NCBI GenBank assembly: GCA_021778315.1
Contig: JAJYCQ010000001.1
Span: 69,464-133,463, forward strand
Direction: 5' to 3'
DNA: 64,000 bases
DNA from: Acidobacteriota bacterium
GTDB taxonomy: Bacteria; Acidobacteriota; Terriglobia; Terriglobales; Acidobacteriaceae
Under the pieces are notes generated by a model that did no database searches, was not told where the DNA came from, and saw only the letters and a program-made list of their open reading frames with translations. Shown here one piece after another: positions 1 to 10,002 of this stretch. The translations under genes and the position numbers were made by a program. The number at the start of each line of letters is the position of its first letter. Position 1 is the first letter of the stretch.

Positions 1-2342
1 AGGCCGTCGCGGTTGACGTCGGTGATGGCGAGGCTGGAGAGGCCGGTGCCGGCGGTGTAGTTGACTTCGGGGCCGAAGGTGCGGCCGGGCTGCGAGGTGA
101 GGACTCCGACGGCGTAGCCACCTCCGTTGGAGCCGCTGGTTTTGACGACGATGTCGGCGAGGCCGTCGTTGTTGAGGTCGGCGGCGGCGATGTTGGTGAA
201 GTTGTGGTTGAAGGTGGCGGCGAGCACGGGGGCAGAGAAGGTGCTGTTGCCATTGCCATAGAAGATCCAGGCGGCGGTAGAGAGCGGGTGGTTTCCGGGC
301 GCGGTGGGGGTCCCGTAGTAGTCGGCGAGGACGGCGAAGTCCTGATTGCCGTCGCCGTCGAAGTCGCCGGTGGTGACGGAGAGAGTTTCCACGCTGGTGA
401 CGCCGGAGATGGAGGGAATGGGGAGAGGGGTGCTGGTGGTGTCGAAGGTGCCGTCGCCGTGGCCGTTGACGACGTAGGCGTTGGTGAGGCTTCCGTAGGC
501 TGCGTCGAGCTTGCCGTCGTGGTTGAAGTCGGCGAGCGCGGGGAAGGTGACGTAATCGAAGGTGCCCTGCAGGAGATCCGAGGGGACGGTGGTGGATACG
601 GTTCGAAAGCTTCCGTCGCCGTTGGATAAGGAGAAGTAAATCTGGGCGCTTGGAGCGCTGAGGCCGAGGGTGGTGTTGCTGCTGAGGATGTCGCTGCGGC
701 CGTCGTGGTTGATGTCAAAGACAGCGTCGTCTGCCAGTTGGGGGAACATGGGGACGACGGTGGAAGTATTGGGTACAACTCGAGGAGCGTCGAAGGTTCC
801 GTCGCCGTGGCCGAAGAGGATGTAGGGGTCGTTCTGATAGATGCTGGAGGAGCCGATGGCCAGGATGTCGAGTTTGCCGTCGCCGTTGAAGTCGCCATGG
901 AGAATGTGAGCGTTGGTGGGCGAGAGCGGGGCGCTGAAGTTGATGGCGCCATTGTTGTTGGAGAGCGCGGTGGGAGCGCTGAAGGTTCCGTCGCCTTTGC
1001 CAAGGCTGAGCTTGATGGCGGTGTCGCCGGTGGCGGCGATGTCGGGGATGCCGTCGCCGTTGAAGTCGGCGACGGTGGGGTAGCCGATGACTTCGGTGAC
1101 CTCGGGAGCGAAGGCGGAGGTGAAGCTTCCGTCTTTTCTGCCGTAGGAGATGTAGAGGCCGTTGGGGCCGGCGGCGACGATGTCGGGGATGGCATCGCCA
1201 TTCATGTCGATGATCTGTGATTCGTAGAGTGAGACGAGGCCGCTGCCGTAGCCGACTTCGGCGGCGGCATAGTGAAGCGGCACGGTGAAGGTGAGGCCGG
1301 GGCCTCCCAGGAGGACGGCAAGACCGTCGCCGGAAGAAGCGAGGACGTCGGGGATGCCGTCGCCATTGAGGTCGGCGACGGCGACGGGGTAATCGAAGGT
1401 GCCGAAGCCATCGAGCGCGGTGTCCTTGGTGCCGAAGGTTTTCTGGGCGATGGGCGTGGTGTTGAAGGAGCCATCGGGATTGCCGTGGAGGATGATGAGA
1501 TCGGTGTTTCCAGAGGTGTCGCCGTTGGAGGTTTCAGCATATCCGCAGACGGCGTCGAGATGACCATCGCGGTCCATGTCATGAAAGGTGCAGAGGGCGA
1601 TGTTGTAGGGCTTCGCCGAGTAGTTCATCAAGGGGCCGAAGCTGCCGTCGCCGTTTCCGAGTTCCACTTCCGGACCGTTTGGCCAGAGGATGTCGGGCTT
1701 GCCGTCTCCATTGATGTCGGCGATGGTGGGGGCCGGAAAACTATAGCCGGACTGAATATGAATGGCTGATCGGAAGCTACCCTTGCCATCGCCGAGAAGC
1801 ACCAGCGTCTCCAGACTCTGGGCATCGATGATGATGAGATCGGTCAGGCCGTCTCCGTTGAGATCGCCCGCAGGGAAGAGGGTTGGACTAGCCCACACGG
1901 CATTATTTTGCGTGGGGACTGGAGTAGAGATCGGGCTCTGGAATGTCCCGTCCCCGTTGCCGAGGAAGACGAGCACCGATGTATTGAATTGATCGGCCCC
2001 GGAGCAGGCAAGGTCCTGATGACCATCGTGATTGAAGTCGGCGGTGAGACACGCGGGGAACCTGGTGGTTGCGATGGGAGGGAAGGTGATGAGCGTGGGA
2101 ACGGGAAGAAAGCTGCCGTTTCCCTGGGCCAGGAGTAGGTGCAGCGTGGCGGGGCTGGTGGAGGTGTCGACCCAGGCGATGTCGGGGTGGCCGTCGCCGT
2201 TGAAGTCGCCGACGGTGAGGGCGTAGGGGTCGTTCGGGGTGGGGATGCGGTAGGGGTTGGTGAAGGTTTGCGCGGGCAGGAGGGCGGGGACGCTGCAGAG
2301 GGCGAGGGTGCAGACGAGGAGGGTGCGCAGCTTCGAGAGCAT
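1..2342 (-). CDS. Exported FG-GAP/VCBS repeat protein (C-terminus beyond left edge)
   Basis: The frame begins with an ATG preceded by an AAAGG ribosome site and stays open for 780 codons to the left edge, so the C-terminus is missing. Residues 1-25 form a signal peptide ending in LLPAQ. The rest is a train of FG-GAP/VCBS units. About fifteen calcium-loop motifs of the form DxNxDGxxD can be read (for example DFNGDGHPDI, DFNHDGHQDL, DLNGDGLTDL, DINGDGKPDI), spaced roughly 45-60 residues apart and alternating with GxGDGTF-like strands. Such repeats form integrin-like beta-propellers that bind calcium and act outside the cell. With about fifteen repeats it would make two propellers, or one plus a partial one. 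The ligand cannot be told from sequence. Confidence in the family is high; function is unknown. Confidence 0.9.
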   Translation of the reverse strand, partial: MLSKLRTLLVCTLALCSVPALLPAQTFTNPYRIPTPNDPYALTVGDFNGDGHPDIAWVDTSTSPATLHLLLAQGNGSFLPVPTLITFPPIATTRFPACLTADFNHDGHQDLACSGADQFNTSVLVFLGNGDGTFQSPISTPVPTQNNAVWASPTLFPAGDLNGDGLTDLIIIDAQSLETLVLLGDGKGSFRSAIHIQSGYSFPAPTIADINGDGKPDILWPNGPEVELGNGDGSFGPLMNYSAKPYNIALCTFHDMDRDGHLDAVCGYAETSNGDTSGNTDLIILHGNPDGSFNTTPIAQKTFGTKDTALDGFGTFDYPVAVADLNGDGIPDVLASSGDGLAVLLGGPGLTFTVPLHYAAAEVGYGSGLVSLYESQIIDMNGDAIPDIVAAGPNGLYISYGRKDGSFTSAFAPEVTEVIGYPTVADFNGDGIPDIAATGDTAIKLSLGKGDGTFSAPTALSNNNGAINFSAPLSPTNAHILHGDFNGDGKLDILAIGSSSIYQNDPYILFGHGDGTFDAPRVVPNTSTVVPMFPQLADDAVFDINHDGRSDILSSNTTLGLSAPSAQIYFSLSNGDGSFRTVSTTVPSDLLQGTFDYVTFPALADFNHDGKLDAAYGSLTNAYVVNGHGDGTFDTTSTPLPIPSISGVTSVETLSVTTGDFDGDGNQDFAVLADYYGTPTAPGNHPLSTAAWIFYGNGNSTFSAPVLAATFNHNFTNIAAADLNNDGLADIVVKTSGSNGGGYAVGVLTSQPGRTFGPEVNYTAGTGLSSLAITDVNRDG

Positions 2343-2424
2343 GACCGGCCTTTGCAACGGAGATGGGCGCTAGTATAGCGCGGTCGCTGAAGGCGTGGTT
2401 GATGTTGGGTCGGGGAAGGGTTAG

Positions 2425-3273
2425 TTAGGTTTCGGGCTGGGGATCGGCGGTGAGGGGTGCCTGGTTTTCGCGGATGTCGATGTAGGTGTTGGTGAAGGGG
2501 CGCTTGAGGAAGGTGGTCCAGAGGTAGTTGATGGAGTAGCGGGCGGCCATGGTGAGGATGCCCTCGCTCTTGAGGCGGCGGGCGGAGGAGAACATCTTGA
2601 GGTCGAAGGTGAAGCGGACTTCGCCGACGGCGTTGAGGCGGCGGGCGATGTCGGTGTCTTCGCCGTAGAAGCTGATGGCGGTGTTGAAGCCGCCGATGGA
2701 TTCGAGTGCGGCGCGGCTGGTGATGAAGTTTCCTCCCTGCACCATGGAGCCGACGCGGAGGACGTAGCGGTTGAGCGCGTAGGTGATCCAGGCGGTGAGG
2801 TAGAAGACGTGGACGAGGAGACGCTGGCGGGGCGTGAGGTCGTAGTAGAGGACGGGGCCGGAGAGGGCGGCGAGGGGTTTGGTGTGGAGGCTGCGAGCGT
2901 GCGTGTTGGTGGGGAGGTGTGAGTCGGCGCGGACGCGGGCGTCGGCGTCGGCGAAGGTGCGGAAGACGTTCGAGACCCAGTGGGGAGTGAGGCGGGAGTC
3001 GGCGTCGACGTTGGCGATGAGCGAGCCGGTGCTGGCAGCGAAGCCGGCCTGGCGGGCGAAGGTGAGGCCTTTGCGCGGCTCGTCGATGAGCTTGACTCCG
3101 GAGTGGAGATAAGTGAGGACGACGTCACGGGTGCGGTCAGTGCTGGCGTTGTTGACGACGATGATCTCGCAGGTGCCGGAGGGAAGGTTGCGCGTCTGGG
3201 CAAGGATGGAGTCGAGGCAGGCGGGAAGATAGGCCTCTTCGTTGTATGCGGGGACGACGAAGCTTAAGCGCAT
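2425..3273 (-). CDS. Glycosyltransferase family 2
   Basis: A 282-residue GT-A enzyme. The start was set at the ATG giving MRLSFVVPAYNEE; the frame is open further upstream, but that stretch is Pro/Ser-rich and overlaps the neighbouring gene. Visible landmarks are PAYNEE at 8-13 (nucleotide site), NNASTDRT at 41-48, the metal-binding DAD at 90-92 and GEDTD near 213 (likely catalytic acid region). There is a hydrophobic patch around 150-165 (VFYLTAWITYAL), so it may associate with the membrane. It lies 124 bases downstream of the GT2-GtrA gene on the same strand, with a GT39-like gene divergent from both, suggesting joint work on a lipid-linked or cell-surface glycan. Acceptor and donor sugars cannot be assigned. 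Confidence 0.88.
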   Translation of the reverse strand: MRLSFVVPAYNEEAYLPACLDSILAQTRNLPSGTCEIIVVNNASTDRTRDVVLTYLHSGVKLIDEPRKGLTFARQAGFAASTGSLIANVDADSRLTPHWVSNVFRTFADADARVRADSHLPTNTHARSLHTKPLAALSGPVLYYDLTPRQRLLVHVFYLTAWITYALNRYVLRVGSMVQGGNFITSRAALESIGGFNTAISFYGEDTDIARRLNAVGEVRFTFDLKMFSSARRLKSEGILTMAARYSINYLWTTFLKRPFTNTYIDIRENQAPLTADPQPET

Positions 3274-3397
3274 GCTGCGAGCGTACGGATGCGATGTTGC
3301 AGGAAGAAAAATATTGCGGGGAAAGGTCGCGAGATGAGGTGTCGAGGAAGGAACTGCGGGTGTTGGGCGCGCTGGTGGTGGGTGCTCGTTGCGGGTG

Positions 3398-4594
3398 CTA
3401 GTTACGGGTGTCGATGGCGGGGATGGGCGGCTGGATCTCTGCGGTGTCGGGGTCAGTGGATGGAGTGGCCTGGGCTCGGCGAGCGGCTCGTTGCGCAACG
3501 GACCAGCGGGCTCGGCGCCAGGTCGTCATCGCCGTGACGCCGTAGTTCCAGACGGCGCTGAAGAGCAGGCCGGTGACTCCGGCGAGGGGCCAGGGCATGC
3601 CTTGGCGGTAGGCCTCTGTGCTGATGCCGACGTTGGCGATGCCGCCGAGCGAACACGCGATGCTGAAGGTCAACATGCCAACCCAGAACGCCTTGCCGCG
3701 GCGGCGGCGATCACGGTAGGTGAAGGAGTTGTTGAGCACGTAGTTGAGGATCATGACGATGCCGGTGGCGCAGGCCTGGGCTTCGATGAAGCTGAAGCGC
3801 GCGAGGTGGAGAAGGCCGCCGAGCAGGAGGAGATGAATGACGGTGCCGATGGCTCCGACTAGACAGAACATGACGAAGCGTACGGAGACGTAACTGCCGA
3901 TGAGCTTGTCGAGAATGAGTTCGAGGTATTCGAGACCGACGATGAGGTCGAGCTTGCTTTGGCCGTGCTGGCGGAGGCGGAAGTGGTACGGGACTTCGCC
4001 GATGCGGATCTGGCCCTGGGAGGATAGGACGATGTCGAGCAGGATCTTGAAGCCGATGCCGGTGAGGCGGTGCGCGATGCGCTCGAAGAAGGTGCGGCGG
4101 ACGACGAAGAAGCCGCTCATGGGGTCGGTGAGGATGGCGTGCTTTTCGACACCGCTGAGACGGCGGCCGAGGCGGCTGAGACGGACTCGCCAGGCGGAGA
4201 AATCTCCCATGCTGCCACCTCCGATATTGCGCGAGCCGACGACGAGGTCGAGGTTCTCGGAGGAGATGCGGCGGTACATCTCGGGGAGGACGGTTTCGTC
4301 GTGCTGGAGGTCGGCGTCCATGACCGCGATGTAGGTGGCGGAGGTGGCGAGCATGCCTTCGATGCAGGCGGAGGCTAGGCCTCGGCGGCCGATGCGATGG
4401 ATAACATGGAGGTCGCTCTGGGTGCGGGAGAGGCTCTTGACGGCGGCGGCGGTGCCGTCGGGCGAGTCGTCGTCGACTACGATGACCTCGTAGCGGATAT
4501 CATGAAGCGTGCGGCGCAACTTCTCCAATAACAGCCCGATGTTCTCGCGTTCATTCAACGTGGGAATCACGATGCATAGATCGTAGGACGGCAT
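3398..4594 (-). CDS. GT2 polyprenyl-phosphate glycosyltransferase fused to GtrA domain
   Basis: 398 residues. The N-terminal half is a DPM1-like GT2 domain: IPTLNERENI near residue 10, VVDDDSPDGT near 40, and DADLQHD near 90 as the metal-binding motif. The C-terminal part (about 235-370) has four hydrophobic segments with the GtrA-type signature around LNYVLNNSFTYRDRR. The known role of this architecture is to transfer a sugar from a nucleotide donor to undecaprenyl phosphate, with the GtrA part anchoring the enzyme or helping flip the product. An AGAGGA ribosome site lies five bases before the ATG. The tail after the last membrane segment is Ala/Arg/Pro-rich and probably disordered. It is divergent from the GT39-like gene at 4744, which could consume the product. 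Confidence 0.9.
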   Translation of the reverse strand: MPSYDLCIVIPTLNERENIGLLLEKLRRTLHDIRYEVIVVDDDSPDGTAAAVKSLSRTQSDLHVIHRIGRRGLASACIEGMLATSATYIAVMDADLQHDETVLPEMYRRISSENLDLVVGSRNIGGGSMGDFSAWRVRLSRLGRRLSGVEKHAILTDPMSGFFVVRRTFFERIAHRLTGIGFKILLDIVLSSQGQIRIGEVPYHFRLRQHGQSKLDLIVGLEYLELILDKLIGSYVSVRFVMFCLVGAIGTVIHLLLLGGLLHLARFSFIEAQACATGIVMILNYVLNNSFTYRDRRRRGKAFWVGMLTFSIACSLGGIANVGISTEAYRQGMPWPLAGVTGLLFSAVWNYGVTAMTTWRRARWSVAQRAARRAQATPSTDPDTAEIQPPIPAIDTRN

Positions 4595-4743
4595 TGAGAT
4601 CCTCTGGCGAGTCGCCGAAAAGAGTTACGTGATTTCCGCTGCAGGCGTTGATCTGTCCAGGAAGGGCAATCGCTTGCTGCACTGCTTCTGAAACTAGCTG
4701 GTTAGATTATAAGAGTACAACCACACCTCAAAATCGAGAGAAC

Positions 4744-6369
4744 ATGATTTCCGGATCGACAACAAAACAGAAGGCAGGCTCTGTGCTCGAGCGCATCGGA
4801 GCGTACGTGGAGCAGCGGGCTGTCGTTGCTATGGGCCTATTACTGTGCCTGTTCTTCGTTGCGCTGGTTGGAATGGCAAGCAGCGTTTATCTCTGGTATG
4901 ACGAGCTGGTTGTGGTGCGCGTGGCTGCGTTTCCGCATTGGCACGATATCTGGAATTTTTACGCACAAGGACTGGATACGATTGGGCTGCTGTATGCACT
5001 GCTGATTCATCCGTTGTTGAAGCTGCCGGCGAGTGCGGAGATCAGTGCGAGGCTGCCCGCGATGGTCGGCTTCCTGGTGATGATGCTGTGTGCGTTTGTG
5101 TTTGTGCGGCGGCGTTATCCGGCGGTGTATGCGTTTGCGATGGTGTTGTTGTTGATGTCGCTGCCGATGCTGGACTACGCCGTGTTTGCGAAGAGCTACG
5201 CGCTGGAGTTTGGCGGCGTTGCGTTCGCGATGATGTGCTGGCAGTCGGCGATGGAGGGGCGAAACCGCGCATGGAATGTGGCGGGGCTGTGGCTCGGGCT
5301 GGCGCTGGCGTTGTACTCTCACAGCTTTGCGGTCTTCCTGTTTGTTCCGTTTGCGGCGGCGCAGGGACTGCGGGACTATCGCCGGAAGCGAGTGGACTGG
5401 GCGATCTGGATTGCGCTGGTGTCGTATCCGTTGGCGCTGCTTCCGGTGTTGCGTGGAGACCTGCTGGCGTCGAAGCTGTATGGCTCGAACTTCTGGTCGC
5501 CGCCCACTCCAGCGCTGATGAAGCAGACGTATATCGACTACTTTGTGGAGGACTGGCGACTTTTGCTGATCCTTTTTGTGGCCGCCGTGTTGGTGACGGC
5601 GCTGCTGAGGGAGGATGTGCCTGCTGCGGATTCCGCGCAGAGGGTGACGACGGGATTCTCGCTGCCGGAGTGGGTGCTCGTCGTGATGCTGACAGCGTTG
5701 CCGGCCTATGTGCTGCCGGCGTCGTATCTGCTGCACGCGTATCGCGCGGATTATGTGATGTCGTTTGCGATCGGGATGGCGATGCTGCTGGTGGCGATGT
5801 TTGCGGAACATGCGCGACGCTCGCAGGCTGCTGGTGTGGTGTTGCTGATTCTCTTTGCGTCGGTGACGCTGCGGACTGATGTGAAGACGATCCCGCAAGG
5901 GCTGCGAGCGATGGGCCATCCGGCGCGAGTGCATGCGCAGTTGCAGGCGAGATACGACAGTGAGCCGTGGGTCAAGCTGCTCGAGGGCAGCGATCTGCCA
6001 GTGCTGATGGGCGATCACCTGCTGTACACGCGTCTGGAGTGCTATGCTCCGCCCGAGTTGAAGCAACGCCTCCACTTTCTAACGAACATTGCAGAAGTCA
6101 AGAATTATCCTCGCTCTGAGACTTCGCAGATGAACTTTTTGCTGTTTGGAAGATTGCTGTCGTATCAGACGATGGATGTTGGAAGTTTTCTGCCGGAGCA
6201 TCCTCACTTTCTGCTGGCGGTGGGACCGATGGTCGACACGCTTTGGCTGCCGGACTATCTGCTGAAGCAAGAGCAGGAGGGGAATGCTTCGCTACGGCTG
6301 CTGGGGCCGGGCTTTGCGTTGCCCAATGTGTATGAGGTGCAGTTCACGAGGATGCCGGAGTTTCCTTGA
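4744..6369 (+). CDS. GT39-like membrane glycosyltransferase
   Basis: 541 residues with roughly ten to eleven hydrophobic segments. After the first membrane helix comes an extracytoplasmic loop with LWYDELVVVR; Asp53-Glu54 match the acidic pair typical of GT-C enzymes of the GT39/ArnT/PMT type. These enzymes take a sugar from a polyprenyl phosphate carrier and transfer it on the outer face of the cytoplasmic membrane. The frame opens upstream at 4648, but the ATG at 4744 puts a short charged N-terminus directly before the first helix and has a weak GAGAG site. The divergent GT2-GtrA gene is the obvious source of the lipid-linked donor (inference). The C-terminal ~130 residues are soluble and poorly recognisable. 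Exact acceptor unknown. Confidence 0.8.
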   Translation: MISGSTTKQKAGSVLERIGAYVEQRAVVAMGLLLCLFFVALVGMASSVYLWYDELVVVRVAAFPHWHDIWNFYAQGLDTIGLLYALLIHPLLKLPASAEISARLPAMVGFLVMMLCAFVFVRRRYPAVYAFAMVLLLMSLPMLDYAVFAKSYALEFGGVAFAMMCWQSAMEGRNRAWNVAGLWLGLALALYSHSFAVFLFVPFAAAQGLRDYRRKRVDWAIWIALVSYPLALLPVLRGDLLASKLYGSNFWSPPTPALMKQTYIDYFVEDWRLLLILFVAAVLVTALLREDVPAADSAQRVTTGFSLPEWVLVVMLTALPAYVLPASYLLHAYRADYVMSFAIGMAMLLVAMFAEHARRSQAAGVVLLILFASVTLRTDVKTIPQGLRAMGHPARVHAQLQARYDSEPWVKLLEGSDLPVLMGDHLLYTRLECYAPPELKQRLHFLTNIAEVKNYPRSETSQMNFLLFGRLLSYQTMDVGSFLPEHPHFLLAVGPMVDTLWLPDYLLKQEQEGNASLRLLGPGFALPNVYEVQFTRMPEFP

Positions 6370-6465
6370 ACGATGCAGCCTGCGATGGACGAACTGGTGC
6401 GGACAAGTCGCTGTGGGGGCTGTATGCTGATGCGGTGATGTTGCAGGGGTTTTGAAGGAGAGCGT

Positions 6466-7509
6466 ATGCGGCTGGTTGTGGGTGTGATGGCGGTTGCGAT
6501 GATGACGGCGGTCGCGGCGGCGCAGGAGCACAAGGACAGCAGCACGATTGCTGCGGACGGCACGGCGTATGTGACGCGCGTGGTGCCGGTGCCGAAGACG
6601 ATCAGCCCCGAGGCGCAGAAGATGCTGGCACGCGTGGTGTCAGATACTGGCGGGCATGGTATGACGGTGGAGCAGGCTCGAGCGGTCGCCGATAAGCAGC
6701 AGGAAGCTGCCGGTGCGGTGTCGGAGAAGTTGTATCCGGTGAATGTGGCGGCGGCGACGATTGCGGGTGTGCCAGTGCGGGTCGTGACGCCGCTGACGAT
6801 GGCTCGGGAGAAGAGCGATCGCGTGCTGATCAACCTGCATGGAGGTGGGTTCAGGATTGATGCCGGGTCGCTGACGGAGACGATTCCGATTGCGAATCTG
6901 ACCGGGACGAAGGTGATCGCGGTGCTGTACCGTCTGGCTCCAGAGCATCCATTCCCGGCGGCGCTGGACGACGCGGTGGCGGTGTACAAGGAGCTGTTGA
7001 AGACGCACAAGCCGAAGGATATCGGGATTTATGGGACGTCGGCTGGTGCGATTCTTACGGCGGAGGTGACGGCGAAGATCAAGCAGTTGGGGCTGCCGAT
7101 GCCGGCTGTGACGGGCGTGTTTACGGGGATGGGCGACTTCAGCCTGGAGGGTGACTCGACCGCAATGTATGCGCTGAATGGGTTGTCGGGACATCTCGCA
7201 CCGCCGAGGCCGGAGGCTGCGGGTTCGGACGAGTATGTACGGTCCACCAACCCGAAGGATCCTGTGCTCTCGCCGCTGTACTCGGACCTGACGGGCCTTC
7301 CACCTACGCTGTTCATCACCGGCGAGCGCGACATGCTGCTGAGCGGGACGACAATCCTGCACCGCGCGTATCTTCGCGCTGGCGTGGATGCGCAGCTGGT
7401 TGTGTTTGAAGCGATGCCCCATGCGTTCTGGCATAATCCAGAGCTGCCGGAGTCGAAAGAAGCGGATGCGTTGATGGCGAAGTTCTTAGATAACCATCTG
7501 GGTAAATAA
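6466..7509 (+). CDS. Exported alpha/beta hydrolase, HSL family esterase
   Basis: 347 residues with an N-terminal signal peptide (cleavage likely after AVAAAQ, residue 20). The fold-3 hormone-sensitive-lipase signature is complete: oxyanion-hole HGGG at 125-128, nucleophile Ser192 in GTSAG, acid Asp289 in GERDM and His319 in MPHAFWH. This family hydrolyses short-chain acyl or aryl esters. RLAPEHPFPAALDD (about 156-169) is the conserved segment after the oxyanion strand. A GAAGGAGAGCGT ribosome site sits just before the ATG. It is convergent with rpoD, with a strong hairpin between. Substrate unknown; export suggests an external ester. Confidence 0.93.
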   Translation: MRLVVGVMAVAMMTAVAAAQEHKDSSTIAADGTAYVTRVVPVPKTISPEAQKMLARVVSDTGGHGMTVEQARAVADKQQEAAGAVSEKLYPVNVAAATIAGVPVRVVTPLTMAREKSDRVLINLHGGGFRIDAGSLTETIPIANLTGTKVIAVLYRLAPEHPFPAALDDAVAVYKELLKTHKPKDIGIYGTSAGAILTAEVTAKIKQLGLPMPAVTGVFTGMGDFSLEGDSTAMYALNGLSGHLAPPRPEAAGSDEYVRSTNPKDPVLSPLYSDLTGLPPTLFITGERDMLLSGTTILHRAYLRAGVDAQLVVFEAMPHAFWHNPELPESKEADALMAKFLDNHLGK

Positions 7510-7523
7510 CCTTGGGGTTAACT

Positions 7524-7556
7524 ACAGAGGGCGCACCGTGATGGAGCGCCCTCTGT
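7524..7556. terminator. Bidirectional hairpin between esterase and rpoD
   Basis: An 11-bp perfect stem (ACAGAGGGCGC at 7524-7534 with its complement at 7546-7556) and an 11-base loop, placed between the stop codons of two convergent genes. The T-run after it is weak on the plus side (GTGTTTAAG). Confidence 0.6.
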
Positions 7557-7576
7557 GTGTTTAAGTTGGGACCTCG

Positions 7577-9298
7577 TTACATTTCTTTGACGCCGTCGAC
7601 GAAGGCCTTGAGCTTGCGCGAACGGCTGGGATGACGCAGCTTGCGGAGAGCCTTGGCTTCGATCTGGCGGATGCGCTCGCGGGTGACCTGGAAGGACTGG
7701 CCGACCTCTTCGAGCGTGTGTTCGCTGCCGTCTTCGAGGCCGAAGCGCATCTTGATCACTCGCTCTTCGCGAGGGGTCAGGGTGCGGAGAACCTGCGACG
7801 TGTACTCCTTCAAGTTGACGGCGATGACGGCATCGGAGGGGCTGACGGCCATGCGGTCTTCGATGAAGTCGCCGAGATGCGAATCTTCCTCTTCACCGAT
7901 CGGAGTCTCGAGCGAGATGGGCTCCTGCGCGATTTTGAGGACCTTGCGGACCTTCGCGACGGGGATGTCCATGCGCTTGGCGATCTCTTCGGAGGAGGCC
8001 TCGCGACCGAGCTCCTGCACGAGCTGACGGCTGGTGCGGATGAGCTTGTTGATGGTCTCGATCATGTGCACTGGAATGCGGATGGTGCGGGCCTGATCCG
8101 CGATGGCGCGGGTGATGGCCTGACGAATCCACCAGGTGGCGTAGGTGGAGAATTTGTAGCCGCGGCGGTACTCGAATTTATCGACGGCCTTCATGAGGCC
8201 GATGTTGCCCTCCTGGATGAGGTCGAGGAACTGGAGGCCGCGGTTGGTGTACTTCTTTGCGATGGAAACGACGAGGCGTAGGTTGGCCTCGATGAGCTCG
8301 CGCTTGGCCTTTTCGGCGTCCATGTCGCCCTGGATGATCTCGCGCTGGGTACGCTTGAGGTCCTCGTGGGAGATTCCGGCGTCGGCTTCAACTCGCTCGA
8401 GATCGACGCGGCAGTTTTTCTGCTGGCGCTTATATTCCTTCTTGAGCTCTTCGGAGCGGGAGGCTTCGAACTTAGCTTCGAGGGAGCGAATCTGGCGCTC
8501 GAGGGTACGCATGGCGTCGACGGTCTTGTTGACCTTGTCGAGCAGACGCTTCTTCTCGCCGTTGGTGTACTTGAACTCGCGGACGATGCGGGAGACGAAG
8601 ACGTTTTCGCGGCCCATGAGCCAGAGGTTCTTGCGAGCGTAGCGCTGCTTGGCCTTGGCGTCCTTGCCCTGCGGATCTTCGGATTTGGCGAAGTAGTCGG
8701 CAGCCTTCTTCTGGTGCTTGACGAGCTCGTCGGTGCGGGCGACGGTCTGCTTGACTCGCGCGGCGAGGATCTCTTCGGTGAGCTCTTCTTCGTCAAAGGT
8801 AACGACTTCCTTGATGTTGCGGACGCCTCGCTTGAGGTCTTCGCCGAGGCCGACGATCTCGCGGATGACGATGCTCGAACGCGAGATGGCCTTCATGACG
8901 CGGAGCTGGCCTCGCTCGATGCGCTTGGCGATTTCGACTTCGCCCTCGCGGGTGAGCAGGGGCACGGTTCCCATCTCGCGGAGGTACATGCGGACGGGGT
9001 CATTGGTCTTTTCGAGGGTACCGGGCGAGAGGTCGAGTTCGACGTCGTCGGAGTCTTCGCCGGACTCGTTGTCGGAGTCGCGGTCGTCGATGTCGAGCTT
9101 GGAGCCGCGGCGGCCCTCGGTGAGGACATCGATGCCCTGGGTGTTGATGGTGGTCATCAGGTCATCGAGCTCGTCGGGCGAGGTGATGTCGCCGGGGAGG
9201 AGGTCGTTTACTTCGCCGTAGGTGAGGTAGCCCTTCTCCTTGCCGGTGTCGATGATGCGGTCTACGTCTTCTTCGTACTTATCGAGGTCTTCTGCCAC
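7577..9298 (-). CDS. rpoD: RNA polymerase primary sigma factor (sigma-70, RpoD/SigA)
   Basis: 573 residues. Region 1.1 covers roughly 1-75, followed by an acidic linker. Region 1.2 has [20 protein letters not shown], and there is a charged non-conserved region from about 190 to 330. Regions 2.1-2.4 include [36 protein letters not shown] and [14 protein letters not shown]. Region 3 follows, and region 4.2 is a helix-turn-helix ([20 protein letters not shown]). The set of regions and the conserved WWIRQ and HTH motifs identify the housekeeping sigma factor, which directs core polymerase to -35/-10 promoters. It starts with GTG, supported by AGGAG seven bases upstream. No dnaG is adjacent, unlike in many other phyla. 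Confidence 0.97.
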   Translation of the reverse strand: MAEDLDKYEEDVDRIIDTGKEKGYLTYGEVNDLLPGDITSPDELDDLMTTINTQGIDVLTEGRRGSKLDIDDRDSDNESGEDSDDVELDLSPGTLEKTNDPVRMYLREMGTVPLLTREGEVEIAKRIERGQLRVMKAISRSSIVIREIVGLGEDLKRGVRNIKEVVTFDEEELTEEILAARVKQTVARTDELVKHQKKAADYFAKSEDPQGKDAKAKQRYARKNLWLMGRENVFVSRIVREFKYTNGEKKRLLDKVNKTVDAMRTLERQIRSLEAKFEASRSEELKKEYKRQQKNCRVDLERVEADAGISHEDLKRTQREIIQGDMDAEKAKRELIEANLRLVVSIAKKYTNRGLQFLDLIQEGNIGLMKAVDKFEYRRGYKFSTYATWWIRQAITRAIADQARTIRIPVHMIETINKLIRTSRQLVQELGREASSEEIAKRMDIPVAKVRKVLKIAQEPISLETPIGEEEDSHLGDFIEDRMAVSPSDAVIAVNLKEYTSQVLRTLTPREERVIKMRFGLEDGSEHTLEEVGQSFQVTRERIRQIEAKALRKLRHPSRSRKLKAFVDGVKEM

Positions 9299-9631
9299 AG
9301 GGCACTCCTAAAGTGGACTCACGCGGGTAGCGGAGCCTCAAAAAAAATCGTGAGATTCGATCACGCAGGGCTAAAAGGACAAGAACAGCGCGAGGGACTC
9401 CCGGGGTTGTAGCGGGTTCGTTGGGACGGGGGTTGCGGTCAAGGCCGCGGGCGCGGGCGGAAGACACATGCTAATCAGATTAGCGGTGCTTCGGCAACTC
9501 GGTGGCGCACGTCTCCAGCGACTTTCAGTCTACCACTCTATTGGACGGGCGCGGGCTGGAAAAGATGCATTAAGCACCACAACCCGCACCTGGTGGGGGG
9601 CGGGCTGGGGTGTTGAAGTGCGGAAATGAGA
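9299..9631. other. Long leader/intergenic region upstream of rpoD
   Basis: This 333-base stretch holds the rpoD ribosome site (AGGAG on the minus strand) and presumably its promoter and leader. I see no convincing open frame and no clear -35/-10 pair. There is a short A-run at 9341-9348 and a few weak dyads, nothing more. Confidence 0.4.
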
Positions 9632-9751
9632 CTAGAGGTGGACGTTGAGGCTGAGGCCGATGCAGGCGGCCATCACGTAGAGGCCAGCAATCACGGCGCC
9701 GAGCGCGAAGATGGGGCTGTAGTTAGAGATAAAGCGGCGGAACGATTTCAT
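9632..9751 (-). CDS. Small single-pass membrane protein (39 aa)
   Basis: A 39-residue frame beginning MKSFRRFISNYSPIFAL and ending GLSLNVHL, followed by TAG. The N-terminus is basic (KSFRRF) and residues about 13-35 are a continuous hydrophobic helix, so it should insert with a short cytoplasmic N-terminus. A good GGAAGG ribosome site lies six bases before the ATG, which is the main reason to accept so short a gene. It lies between rpoD and the GNAT gene. I do not recognise the family. The basic/hydrophobic layout resembles small membrane peptides that modulate larger membrane proteins, but that is only an analogy. Confidence 0.6.
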   Translation of the reverse strand: MKSFRRFISNYSPIFALGAVIAGLYVMAACIGLSLNVHL

Positions 9752-10002
9752 GGTGAGCCTTCCGGAAGCAGAGAGTGGCGCGGAGGGCTCGGAAGTGCAG
9801 GCCAGAACGCAGTTTCCGGGAGAGGGGAGGTGCTGGTCTGGACTGCCTGGTGCGAGGCCTGGGGCCCCGCTGTCCGGCGAGCCTACCGCGGGATGTCTCT
9901 CTTATCGGCGGGGTTCCCAAAAACATGAATCGGGATAGGACAGGGGCGTCGGCGCCTGTGCCGTTTTGCTACGAAACCCTTGTTTAGAGGCGGGAAATGG
10001 AA

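Noticed and set aside
4840..6075. A 411-residue minus-strand frame opposite the GT39-like gene
   Set aside because: Arg/His/Gln-rich, no motifs; the plus strand has a consistent membrane protein here.
8366..9412. A 348-residue plus-strand frame opposite rpoD
   Set aside because: Composition is a mirror of sigma-factor codons; rpoD is unmistakable on the minus strand.
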